From contig CANNDD010000001.1 in assembly GCA_947503285.1 (NCBI GenBank), forward strand, positions 248,001 to 312,000: a stretch of 64,000 nt of DNA, read 5' to 3'. Positions 1 to 7,439 of the stretch are shown here, piece by piece. The stretch is from an uncultured Croceitalea sp. (GTDB lineage: Bacteria; Bacteroidota; Bacteroidia; Flavobacteriales; Flavobacteriaceae). A program made the translations under genes and the position numbers. The first letter of the stretch is position 1. Each line of letters opens with the position of its first letter. Under the pieces are notes generated by a model, which was given only the letters and a program-made list of their open reading frames with translations, searched no databases and had not been told where the DNA came from.

Positions 1-393
1 AGCTTTCTTGAATGGCCACATCCTACTTCTCAAATAAAATGTGATTACCATTAAGTGGGCAGCGAAAAATACCGTAAGCTCAAACATTATCGGTACAAAT
101 GCCGGCATATTCTCTAAATAACTGAAGCTGGGCTTACCACCAATATCTTGGGGCCAATCTTCTATCATGATATAGTTCATCATCACAATTGCCACCGTAA
201 GCCCTAAGCAACCGTACATGAAAGACGTGATTGCGATTCGGGTATCTTCCAACCCCATTGCCTTATCAAGCCCATGTACCGGAAAGGGGGTGTACACTTC
301 TTCGATGTGATGATGTGCAGCACGCACTTTCTTGACGGCATGCATTAATATATCATCATCGTTGTAAACCGCATGTATAACTTTTGATGCCAT
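1..393 (-). CDS. actD: Alternative complex III subunit ActD (DUF3341), N-terminal part only
   Basis: The frame is open from the ATG at 393 to the window edge (131 residues seen); the C-terminus lies outside. The protein starts MASKVIHAVYNDDD, continues with a soluble stretch, and has two hydrophobic segments (about residues 55-75 and 98-120). This matches the DUF3341 layout of ActD, a small two-helix membrane subunit of the quinol oxidising alternative complex III. Its ATG overlaps the actC stop codon by one base (TAATG), so translation is probably coupled. The identification rests mainly on operon position after actA, actB and actC plus the two-helix pattern. Subunits ActE and ActF and a haem-copper oxidase would be expected further left. 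Confidence 0.85.
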   Translation of the reverse strand, partial: MASKVIHAVYNDDDILMHAVKKVRAAHHHIEEVYTPFPVHGLDKAMGLEDTRIAITSFMYGCLGLTVAIVMMNYIMIEDWPQDIGGKPSFSYLENMPAFVPIMFELTVFFAAHLMVITFYLRSRMWPFKKA

Positions 394-2141
394 TACTGTT
401 TTTTATCGTTTAACAATTTAGCTTGGCCTGCCCAGTCATCACGTTGTGCGCGACCTGGAAACTTTCCTGTAATCGAATCCAACAAATCGTATTCCCTTGA
501 AGTCATTCGACCTACCTGCGCAAACGTGTATATACCAATCTCATTGAGTACCCGCTCCATTTCTGGACCAACCCCTTTTATCTTTTTCAAATCATCGGCT
601 GTTTCCTTGGTCGGGTCAAATGTACCTATGGAACCAAGAAGTTCATTAACACCCACTTTATCACCTACTGTAGGTACGACCTCACCCATGAGTACATCAT
701 CGGTAATGGTTTCCCCAATAACTTCATTGCCCCGAGAAGGCATTTGATATAAAGGTTTGCCGGCATCCCTTAACTTTTTATAACGTTCCCCTGAAGATTT
801 TAAAATGGATTTCACCTCTGCCTGGGCAATCACTGGGAATGTTCTGGAATACAATAAGAACAAGACAAAGAAAAATCCTATGGTACCTATGAATATACCA
901 ATATCAACAAAAGTCGGTGAGAACATCGTCCAAGAAGAAGGTAGGTAATCCCTGTGCAATGAGGTAACGATGATCACGAAACGCTCAAACCACATACCGA
1001 TATTCACTACGATCGATATAAAGAAAGAGAACATAATACTGGTTCGCAGTTTTTTAAACCACATAAACTGGGGCGAAAACACATTACAGGTCATCATGGC
1101 CCAGTATGCCCACCAGTAAGGGCCCGTGGCTCGATTCAAAAATGCATACTGTTCATATTCAACACCCGAATACCATGCTACGAACAACTCGGTGATATAC
1201 GCACAACCTACAATTGATCCAGTAATCATTATAACGATGTTCATCAGTTCGATATGCTGTACCGTGATATAATCTTCAAGACTACATACCTTACGCATAA
1301 TGATAAGCAAGGTGTTTACCATGGCAAAACCAGAGAAAATAGCACCCGCAACAAAGTATGGTGGAAAAATGGTAGTATGCCAGCCCGGAATCACCGAAGT
1401 AGCAAAGTCAAAAGATACGATTGTGTGTACCGAAAGTACCAAAGGTGTTGCAAGACCGGCCAAGACCAATGACACTTCCTCAAAACGTTGCCAATCTTTT
1501 GCACGACCTGTCCAACCAAAGCTTAACAAGCTGTAAATCTTCTTTTGAAATGGCTTGACCGCACGATCGCGAATCATTGCAAAATCAGGTAAAAGACCTG
1601 TCCACCAGAATACCAAGGAGACTGATAAATAAGTGGATATCGCGAATACATCCCACAGTAATGGGGAATTAAAGTTTACCCATAAAGATCCAAATTGGTT
1701 CGGAATAGGCAATACCCAATAGGCTAACCATGGACGCCCCATGTGGATGATGGGAAAGAGTCCGGCTTGAATTACCGAAAAGATGGTCATCGCTTCTGCA
1801 GAACGGTTGATGGCCATTCTCCATTTCTGACGGAACAGCAGCAGAACCGCAGAAATCAAGGTTCCTGCGTGACCGATACCTACCCACCATACAAAGTTGG
1901 TAATATCCCAAGCCCAGTTAACGGTCTTGTTCAATCCCCAAACCCCGATACCCGTGGATACGGTATAAATAATACAACCTAAACCCCATAGAAATGCCAC
2001 CAATGCGATGGAAAATACTATCCACCACTGTTTATTGGCTTTTCCTTCAACCGGACGTGCGATATCAACTGATACATCGTGATAGCCTTTATCGCCAAGT
2101 ACTAGGGGTTTTCGAATAGGTGCTTCGTAATGCGACGCCAT
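393..2141 (-). CDS. actC: Alternative complex III quinol-binding membrane subunit ActC (NrfD/PsrC family) with helix-hairpin-helix tail
   Basis: A 582-residue polytopic membrane protein of the NrfD/PsrC family, with many hydrophobic segments between about residues 40 and 440. In alternative complex III, ActC anchors the iron-sulfur subunit and contributes to quinol binding. It lies 32 bases after actB and overlaps actD by one base. The unusual part is the C-terminus: residues 506-582 (DNA 396-626) form a soluble tail with the helix-hairpin-helix pattern DDLKKIKGVGP followed by GIYTFAQV and a W..QA motif. A clearly related tail occurs on ribosomal protein S2 in this window. The start is the ATG at 2141. 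Confidence 0.93.
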   Translation of the reverse strand: MASHYEAPIRKPLVLGDKGYHDVSVDIARPVEGKANKQWWIVFSIALVAFLWGLGCIIYTVSTGIGVWGLNKTVNWAWDITNFVWWVGIGHAGTLISAVLLLFRQKWRMAINRSAEAMTIFSVIQAGLFPIIHMGRPWLAYWVLPIPNQFGSLWVNFNSPLLWDVFAISTYLSVSLVFWWTGLLPDFAMIRDRAVKPFQKKIYSLLSFGWTGRAKDWQRFEEVSLVLAGLATPLVLSVHTIVSFDFATSVIPGWHTTIFPPYFVAGAIFSGFAMVNTLLIIMRKVCSLEDYITVQHIELMNIVIMITGSIVGCAYITELFVAWYSGVEYEQYAFLNRATGPYWWAYWAMMTCNVFSPQFMWFKKLRTSIMFSFFISIVVNIGMWFERFVIIVTSLHRDYLPSSWTMFSPTFVDIGIFIGTIGFFFVLFLLYSRTFPVIAQAEVKSILKSSGERYKKLRDAGKPLYQMPSRGNEVIGETITDDVLMGEVVPTVGDKVGVNELLGSIGTFDPTKETADDLKKIKGVGPEMERVLNEIGIYTFAQVGRMTSREYDLLDSITGKFPGRAQRDDWAGQAKLLNDKKQ

Positions 2142-2173
2142 AATCTATATGCTATTTCTTGCTTGTTCTTTGG

Positions 2174-5100
2174 TTATGCTTCGTTGGTGTTTCTAACTTT
2201 CACATGATAGAAGACATTGGGTTTCGTGCCCACATGTTCCAACAAGTGATACATTCTATCATCATCTTTCAACTCAGCTACTTTACTTTCTTTATCATTA
2301 ATATCCCCAAAGACAATCGCCCCACTGCTACAAGCCGCAGAACATGCCGTTTGGAATTCACCATCTTTTATAGGCCTACCTTCACGTTTCGCATCTAAAA
2401 TGGTCTTTTGGGTCATTTGAATACACATGGAACATTTCTCCATAACCCCACGTGAACGTACATTGACATCTGGGTTCACCACCATCTTGCCCAGATCATT
2501 GTTCATGTGGTAGTCAAATTCATCATTGTTACTGTACAAGAACCAATTGAACCTACGTACTTTATAAGGGCAGTTATTCGCACAATATCGTGTACCAACA
2601 CATCTATTGTATGCCATATGGTTTTGACCTTGACGACTATGGGCAGTGGCAGCAACAGGACAAACCGTCTCACAAGGAGCATGGTTACAATGTTGGCACA
2701 TCACTGGCTGAAAGGCAACTTGCGGATTTTCCGAAGGATTTTCCATCTCACCAAAACCACCAAGTGACCCATTTTCACCCCATAGACCATCGAGATTGTC
2801 TTTTCGTTCATTATCGCCTTCAAAAGTTTCCTCAGAAGAATAATACCTATCAATACGCAGCCAGTGCATATCCCTTGAGCGTCGAATTTCTTGCTTACCT
2901 ACAACAGGTACGTTGTTCTCGGCATGACAGGCAATTACACAGGCCCCACACCCCGTACAGGCATTTAAATCAATCGAAAGGTTAAAATGATGCCCAATCG
3001 AACGGTCGAATTCTGCCCAAAGGTCTACTGAGGTCGCAGGGACTTCTTGATGATCCAAAGAAACCTGAGGAACATGGTTCCATTCACTATGGTCTTTTGT
3101 ATTGAAAATCTCTAAGGTCGTTTCTTTAATGATATCGCCACGCCCCATAAGGGTATTATGCAATTGCACACAGGCAAACTCGTGCATTCCATCAGTTTTG
3201 GCAATGGAAGCGGATTGCACATTGTTGAAATCTTTATAAAGCATAAAGGCATTGACACCCGTCTGCATCTCTTCTTTCATTCCGGCTTTTTTACCGTATC
3301 CAAAAGACAGACCAAGGGTACCCTTTGCCTGACCCGGTTGAATGATTACGGGCACCTTCTCTAGAACAACACCGGCTACGGTCAAGTTGGCATAGCTACC
3401 ATCTAGACCACCATTGGCCACATTCTCATTGACAAGGCCCATTTCCATGGCATCCGCCTTTGAAACGGTCACGTAGTTATCCCATGATACCCTAGAAATT
3501 GGATCCGGAAATTCTTGCAACCATGGATTGCCTGCCTGTTTTCCATCACCCATCCCCACTTTCGAATAAAGCATCAATTCCATACCCTCACTGGTAGCAT
3601 TCGCCAAAGAACGTATCGCAGTGGCAAGGGATATCTCATTTTGGGAATTTAAATCGTCTATTTCCTCTTCTGATGCGGTATTCAAAACAACCGCCTCCCC
3701 TTCATTTACAGATGGGGCTGACATGGCGAATGTACCATCTTGTAATGCTTTGCCCCAACTGGACCCATTAAGGATAGTATTTGTCCAATTTTCTTTCACG
3801 AACTCGTAATACGTTTGATCGCTGCCCATCCAGGTCAACAGACAAGATTGAAACTGTCTGGTATCGAACAACTCACGTATGGTAGGTTGCATTAGACTAA
3901 AGTGCCCCTTCTTCATTTCGAGATCTCCCCAAGACTCTAAATAGTGGGAGCCCGCTGCAACATATTTCACGGCTTGGGCGGTCTCATCATTGTTGAAAGC
4001 ACAATTGACCGTTAAGCCTACTTTTTCGAGACCTTCATTGAATTCCGCTGAATTAGGCAATGAATATAACGGATTTACACCGTCAATTATCAAAGCACCA
4101 ACGCGACCGGCATTCATATCAGCTACCAGTTTGTTCAATTTTGCGGCATTCCCTTGTCTTACGTATTTAGGTTGCTCAGCATCAAAAGCTTCGCTTTGCA
4201 ATAGTTTATTTATGGCCAACACCACGGTTTGCGCATCTACGTCGTTCAATCCGCAGACTACGACCGCTTTAGAACCTGCCTTTTTTATTTCGGTGGCCAA
4301 CTGTCCAACAACACCATCGACCGAAGAATCACCGCCACCGACCGTGCTACCGTTAAGTTTACCATAAAGCTTTGCCAAAGCCATTCTTAGCTGCGATGGC
4401 TTCATGGGCACACGCCTATCGGCATTGGCACCCGTCAAAGACATATTGGATTCTAAATGGATATGACGCGACATCTTTCCATTCTTAGGTACACGCCCTG
4501 ATGCATACCCGGTATCGTACCCCCCTCCTTGCCAATCGGCTAAAAAGTCTGCGGCAAAAGAGATGATCAATTCTGATTTAGAGAAGTCGTAGTCGGCAAG
4601 AGCCCTTTCGCCATAAGCAGCCTCATAGGCACTTAAAGCAGCATCTTCAGAAATGGCATCGTAGGCGACATGGTTCACATTAGCATATACAGTGGAAAAC
4701 TCCTCAATTAGTTTAGCAGTTGATGGACTGGCGTAAGACTGTGTCAACAAGGCAATTTGCTTACCGGAATTACTTGCCGCCCTTAGACCCCCTTTTACCC
4801 TATTATCGAAATCATCCCATGACATGGGGCTCCCCTCAAAAGATGGCCCTTGAACACGGGTACTGTCATATAAGGAAAGTACAGAGGCATTGACACGCGC
4901 ATTTGCACCACCATTAACCTTTGCCCTATCGTTGTTTTCAATTTTTATCGGACGGCCCTCACGGGTCTTCACCAAAATACTGGCAAAATCAAAGCCATCG
5001 GCAATGGATGTCGCATAGTAGTTCGCGACGCCAGGAACGATACTTTCTGGCTGGATAACATAAGGTATTGATTTCTTGACCGGACCCTCGCAAGCGGCCA

Positions 5101-5302
5101 AAGAGGCAGCTGCCGTGCTAAAACCGACATATTTAAGAAAATCCCTTCTATTGGTGGATGAAGCGGACAAGCTTTCTTTGTCACCCAAGAATTCATCAAC
5201 AGGAATCTGCTCCGTGAATTCGTTCTGCCTTAGCGTCTCAACAATGGAATCGTTCGGATTCAACTCCGCTTCACTCTTCCAGTATTTTTTGTTTGATGCC
5301 AT
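2174..5302 (-). CDS. actB: Alternative complex III iron-sulfur subunit ActB (fused molybdopterin-oxidoreductase-like and ferredoxin domains)
   Basis: A 1042-residue protein. Residues 52-53 are an arginine pair in NRRDFLKYVG, followed by a hydrophobic stretch and a cysteine at 71, resembling a Tat-type signal with lipobox; unusually, about 50 residues precede it, as is common for ActB. The long middle region is related to the catalytic subunit of molybdopterin oxidoreductases, but ActB proteins are known not to bind the cofactor. From about residue 770 come four cysteine clusters (CTGCGACVIAC, CQHCNHAPC, CVGTRYCANNC, CSMC with CSAAC), giving the usual 3Fe-4S plus three 4Fe-4S arrangement. It passes electrons from quinol at ActC to the haems of ActA. 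It lies 29 bases after actA. Confidence 0.94.
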   Translation of the reverse strand: MASNKKYWKSEAELNPNDSIVETLRQNEFTEQIPVDEFLGDKESLSASSTNRRDFLKYVGFSTAAASLAACEGPVKKSIPYVIQPESIVPGVANYYATSIADGFDFASILVKTREGRPIKIENNDRAKVNGGANARVNASVLSLYDSTRVQGPSFEGSPMSWDDFDNRVKGGLRAASNSGKQIALLTQSYASPSTAKLIEEFSTVYANVNHVAYDAISEDAALSAYEAAYGERALADYDFSKSELIISFAADFLADWQGGGYDTGYASGRVPKNGKMSRHIHLESNMSLTGANADRRVPMKPSQLRMALAKLYGKLNGSTVGGGDSSVDGVVGQLATEIKKAGSKAVVVCGLNDVDAQTVVLAINKLLQSEAFDAEQPKYVRQGNAAKLNKLVADMNAGRVGALIIDGVNPLYSLPNSAEFNEGLEKVGLTVNCAFNNDETAQAVKYVAAGSHYLESWGDLEMKKGHFSLMQPTIRELFDTRQFQSCLLTWMGSDQTYYEFVKENWTNTILNGSSWGKALQDGTFAMSAPSVNEGEAVVLNTASEEEIDDLNSQNEISLATAIRSLANATSEGMELMLYSKVGMGDGKQAGNPWLQEFPDPISRVSWDNYVTVSKADAMEMGLVNENVANGGLDGSYANLTVAGVVLEKVPVIIQPGQAKGTLGLSFGYGKKAGMKEEMQTGVNAFMLYKDFNNVQSASIAKTDGMHEFACVQLHNTLMGRGDIIKETTLEIFNTKDHSEWNHVPQVSLDHQEVPATSVDLWAEFDRSIGHHFNLSIDLNACTGCGACVIACHAENNVPVVGKQEIRRSRDMHWLRIDRYYSSEETFEGDNERKDNLDGLWGENGSLGGFGEMENPSENPQVAFQPVMCQHCNHAPCETVCPVAATAHSRQGQNHMAYNRCVGTRYCANNCPYKVRRFNWFLYSNNDEFDYHMNNDLGKMVVNPDVNVRSRGVMEKCSMCIQMTQKTILDAKREGRPIKDGEFQTACSAACSSGAIVFGDINDKESKVAELKDDDRMYHLLEHVGTKPNVFYHVKVRNTNEA

Positions 5303-5331
5303 ACTTCTTATTGAAATAACTTCTTATTTAA

Positions 5332-6693
5332 TTAATAGTGGCACTTACCACATTCCAATCCACCCATCTGGGCTGCCGTCAATTTCTCAACACCGTATTT
5401 CTTCGACAATTCTGTATGAATTTTTTCGTAGTACGCATTATCAGCGACCTGAACCTCTGTTTCTCGGTGACAATTGATACACCAGCCCATGGTCAATGGG
5501 GAATATTGGTACATGATCTCCATTTCCTCAACGGGACCGTGACAGGTCTGACATTCAATTTTTCCGACGGAAACGTGCTGCGAATGATTGAAATAGGCGA
5601 AATCAGGAAGATTATGGATCCTAACCCATTCCACCGGCTGCGATTCGCCAGTATACTTTTGATTTTCCTCATCCCAACCTACGGCCTTATATAATTTTTT
5701 AATCTCTTTGGTGTAGAATTCATTGGTGTACCCATTTGCCAAATCTTCGGCACTTGGCCCTTCAGGATTGCCCGTGTATTCATAAATCGACTTGTGACAA
5801 TTCATACAAACGTTCAACGAGGGAATACCCGAATGCTTCGAGACCCTTGCGGAAGAGTGGCAATACTTACATTCTATTTTGTTGTCACCCGCATGTATCT
5901 TGTGCGAGTAGTGAATAGGTTGGATGGGGGCATAACCCTGATCCACCCCAATTTGCGACATCCAGGCATAGGCAAAATAAGCACTACCCAAAAGCAATAC
6001 GACCACCGAACAGAAAACCAAAAATTGATTTTGCACGAAAGCCTTCCAAATGGGCGTTCTTTTCTTCGCATCCGCCTTAACGATTTCGACTCCGTTGGCC
6101 TCTGCAATCTTTCTCAACGTATTGTTGACCAAGAAAAGCATAACGACCAATAGCCCGAACACCAAGGCCAAGGCGCCAAGCACTATTTCATTGGAGATAC
6201 CACTACCCGAACCACTCACAGGAGTACCACCTGCAACGTCAGGCCCCGCAGTTGGAGGTGCTGGCGGTGGCGCGGCGGTGTAAGCCAATATATTATCGAT
6301 GTCAGCATTCGAAAGGGTAGGGAAAGCGGTCATCGCCGCTTGATTGTACTCGTTATAGATTTTGTTGGCATAGGCGTCACCGGAAGCAATCATTCCGGCA
6401 CTATTCTTGATCCAAGCATACAACCATTCCTTACCAAGACCTTCATCCTCATATAAACGCTGCTCGACATTGGCCAATGCCGGACCGGTCATTTTTCTAT
6501 TCAACGCATGACATGCAGCGCAATTCTGGTTGAACAATTGCTTACCTGCAGCGACATCACCTGCCGGGGCAGCCGTTTCTTCTGCCGCAGCCTCTTCTTG
6601 CGCATGTATTGTAACTGAAACTAATTGGAAAAGTAATAGTAAACTAAGACCAAAAACTTTTGAAAACTGCACTCGGTTTAAAACCTGTTTCAT
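5332..6693 (-). CDS. actA: Alternative complex III multihaem cytochrome c ActA with N-terminal monohaem domain
   Basis: A 453-residue membrane-anchored cytochrome with six CxxCH haem motifs: CAACH at residues 58-62, CKYCH 275-279, CMNCH 296-300, CQTCH 381-385, CINCH 405-409 and CGKCH 448-452, the last followed only by Tyr. An N-terminal signal ends near AQEE (about residue 32). The first haem sits in a class-I cytochrome c domain; a Pro/Ala/Gly linker and two hydrophobic segments (about 168-190 and 222-245) lead to the pentahaem domain typical of ActA. The monohaem part looks like an ActE-type cytochrome fused to ActA. This is the first gene of the complex III operon on this strand; it starts at the ATG at 6693. 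Confidence 0.92.
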   Translation of the reverse strand: MKQVLNRVQFSKVFGLSLLLLFQLVSVTIHAQEEAAAEETAAPAGDVAAGKQLFNQNCAACHALNRKMTGPALANVEQRLYEDEGLGKEWLYAWIKNSAGMIASGDAYANKIYNEYNQAAMTAFPTLSNADIDNILAYTAAPPPAPPTAGPDVAGGTPVSGSGSGISNEIVLGALALVFGLLVVMLFLVNNTLRKIAEANGVEIVKADAKKRTPIWKAFVQNQFLVFCSVVVLLLGSAYFAYAWMSQIGVDQGYAPIQPIHYSHKIHAGDNKIECKYCHSSARVSKHSGIPSLNVCMNCHKSIYEYTGNPEGPSAEDLANGYTNEFYTKEIKKLYKAVGWDEENQKYTGESQPVEWVRIHNLPDFAYFNHSQHVSVGKIECQTCHGPVEEMEIMYQYSPLTMGWCINCHRETEVQVADNAYYEKIHTELSKKYGVEKLTAAQMGGLECGKCHY

Positions 6694-6950
6694 TTGATAC
6701 TTGTTATTTCTTTTGGAGCCAAAAATGATATTTGTACTTGTTTTGAATTCCAGTTAACAGGAATAATACAAACTCACCTTAACGCCTTTGCTATCAGAAT
6801 TTTGGCACGATATTTACTATATTTATGAACAAATACAGGCTTTCACCGTCCCATAAATTGCTGACAAAAATACGACACAGCGGTGTTTTTTTAAATGTTA
6901 ATGGATTTATAATATATAATTTATAACAATTCTAAATAACATATTTTGAT

Positions 6951-6979
6951 TTTGTTTAAGCCTTAAAAATTTACTTTTG
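6951..6979 (+). promoter_or_regulatory. Probable Bacteroidota sigma-A promoter of the SPOR gene
   Basis: TTTG at 6951-6954 is followed after 17 bases by TACTTTTG at 6972-6979, a perfect match to the Bacteroidota -7 consensus TAnnTTTG. The start codon is 25 bases downstream. Confidence 0.55.
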
Positions 6980-6994
6980 TTACACATTGTAACA
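6978..6994. promoter_or_regulatory. Perfect 7+3+7 palindrome overlapping the -7 box
   Basis: TGTTACA at 6978-6984 and TGTAACA at 6988-6994 are perfect reverse complements around a CAT centre. The left arm overlaps the last bases of the -7 box, the position expected for a repressor operator. The GTTACA/TGTAAC half-site recurs in the inverted repeat upstream of the ECF sigma gene. Confidence 0.5.
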
Positions 6995-7004
6995 TCCAAA
7001 AAAG

Positions 7005-7388
7005 ATGATTATCAAAAGAAGTATTACAGCCATTGCGTCTACCCTACTTTTCGCTGGTTTGATATCGGCCCAAGAGGGAACGATCAACCTTGAACAAGAT
7101 CCGAGAATCGCACAATTGGTCGAAGTATACAAATCCGTCAATTCTAAAGTCGATTATTATCAGATTCAAGTGGGTTTTAAAACCAAGGATAGTGAAGCAC
7201 AAAGATTACTTAATCAGGTAGAAGTCGAATTTCCTGGGTGGTTTTCAGAGATACGTTTTCAAGAGCCGACCTATCGCGTACGATTGGGAAAATTCAGGGA
7301 CCCTTTGGAAGCGGAAAGAAAGTACATAGAAGTTCGGAAAAAATACCCGAATGCGATGCTGCTCAAACCGGAGCAAAGCACAAAGTAA
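7005..7388 (+). CDS. Small secreted SPOR-domain protein
   Basis: A 127-residue protein with an N-terminal signal peptide (hydrophobic TAIASTLLFAGLISA, cleavage near residue 22). The region from about residue 50 to 122 fits a SPOR domain: YYQIQVGFKTKDSEAQRL, then YRVRLGKFRDPLEAE, a two-repeat fold that in other bacteria binds denuded peptidoglycan glycans at division sites. There is no transmembrane or enzymatic domain, so it would be a free periplasmic SPOR protein. It is a single-gene unit with its own promoter and palindrome upstream and a strong bidirectional terminator 18 bases after its stop. The domain call is by pattern; the specific role is unknown. Confidence 0.85.
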   Translation: MIIKRSITAIASTLLFAGLISAQEGTINLEQDPRIAQLVEVYKSVNSKVDYYQIQVGFKTKDSEAQRLLNQVEVEFPGWFSEIRFQEPTYRVRLGKFRDPLEAERKYIEVRKKYPNAMLLKPEQSTK

Positions 7389-7406
7389 CAAGAAATACGT
7401 AAAACT

Positions 7407-7434
7407 AAAAAAACCCGCTTTTGCGGGTTTTTTT
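7407..7434. terminator. Bidirectional rho-independent terminator
   Basis: CCCGC-TTTT-GCGGG stem flanked by seven A on the left and seven T on the right, so it works on both strands. It lies between the converging SPOR gene and infB. Confidence 0.9.
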
Positions 7435-7439
7435 AATCT

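Larger units (their letters stand above)
6694..7004. other. Divergent intergenic region between actA and the SPOR gene
   Basis: This 311-base AT-rich gap separates two divergent genes and must hold the promoters of both. On the plus side I see a good Bacteroidota promoter and a palindrome (listed separately). On the minus side a perfect reversed -7 box (CAAAAATA, 6865-6872) lies about 170 bases before actA, but no TTTG at the right distance accompanies it, so I do not call it. I see no additional coding frame. Confidence 0.6.

Noticed and set aside
2174-5302. ActB as a molybdenum enzyme
   Set aside because: The large domain resembles molybdopterin oxidoreductases, but the operon context and ferredoxin arrangement identify ActB, which is known not to bind the cofactor.
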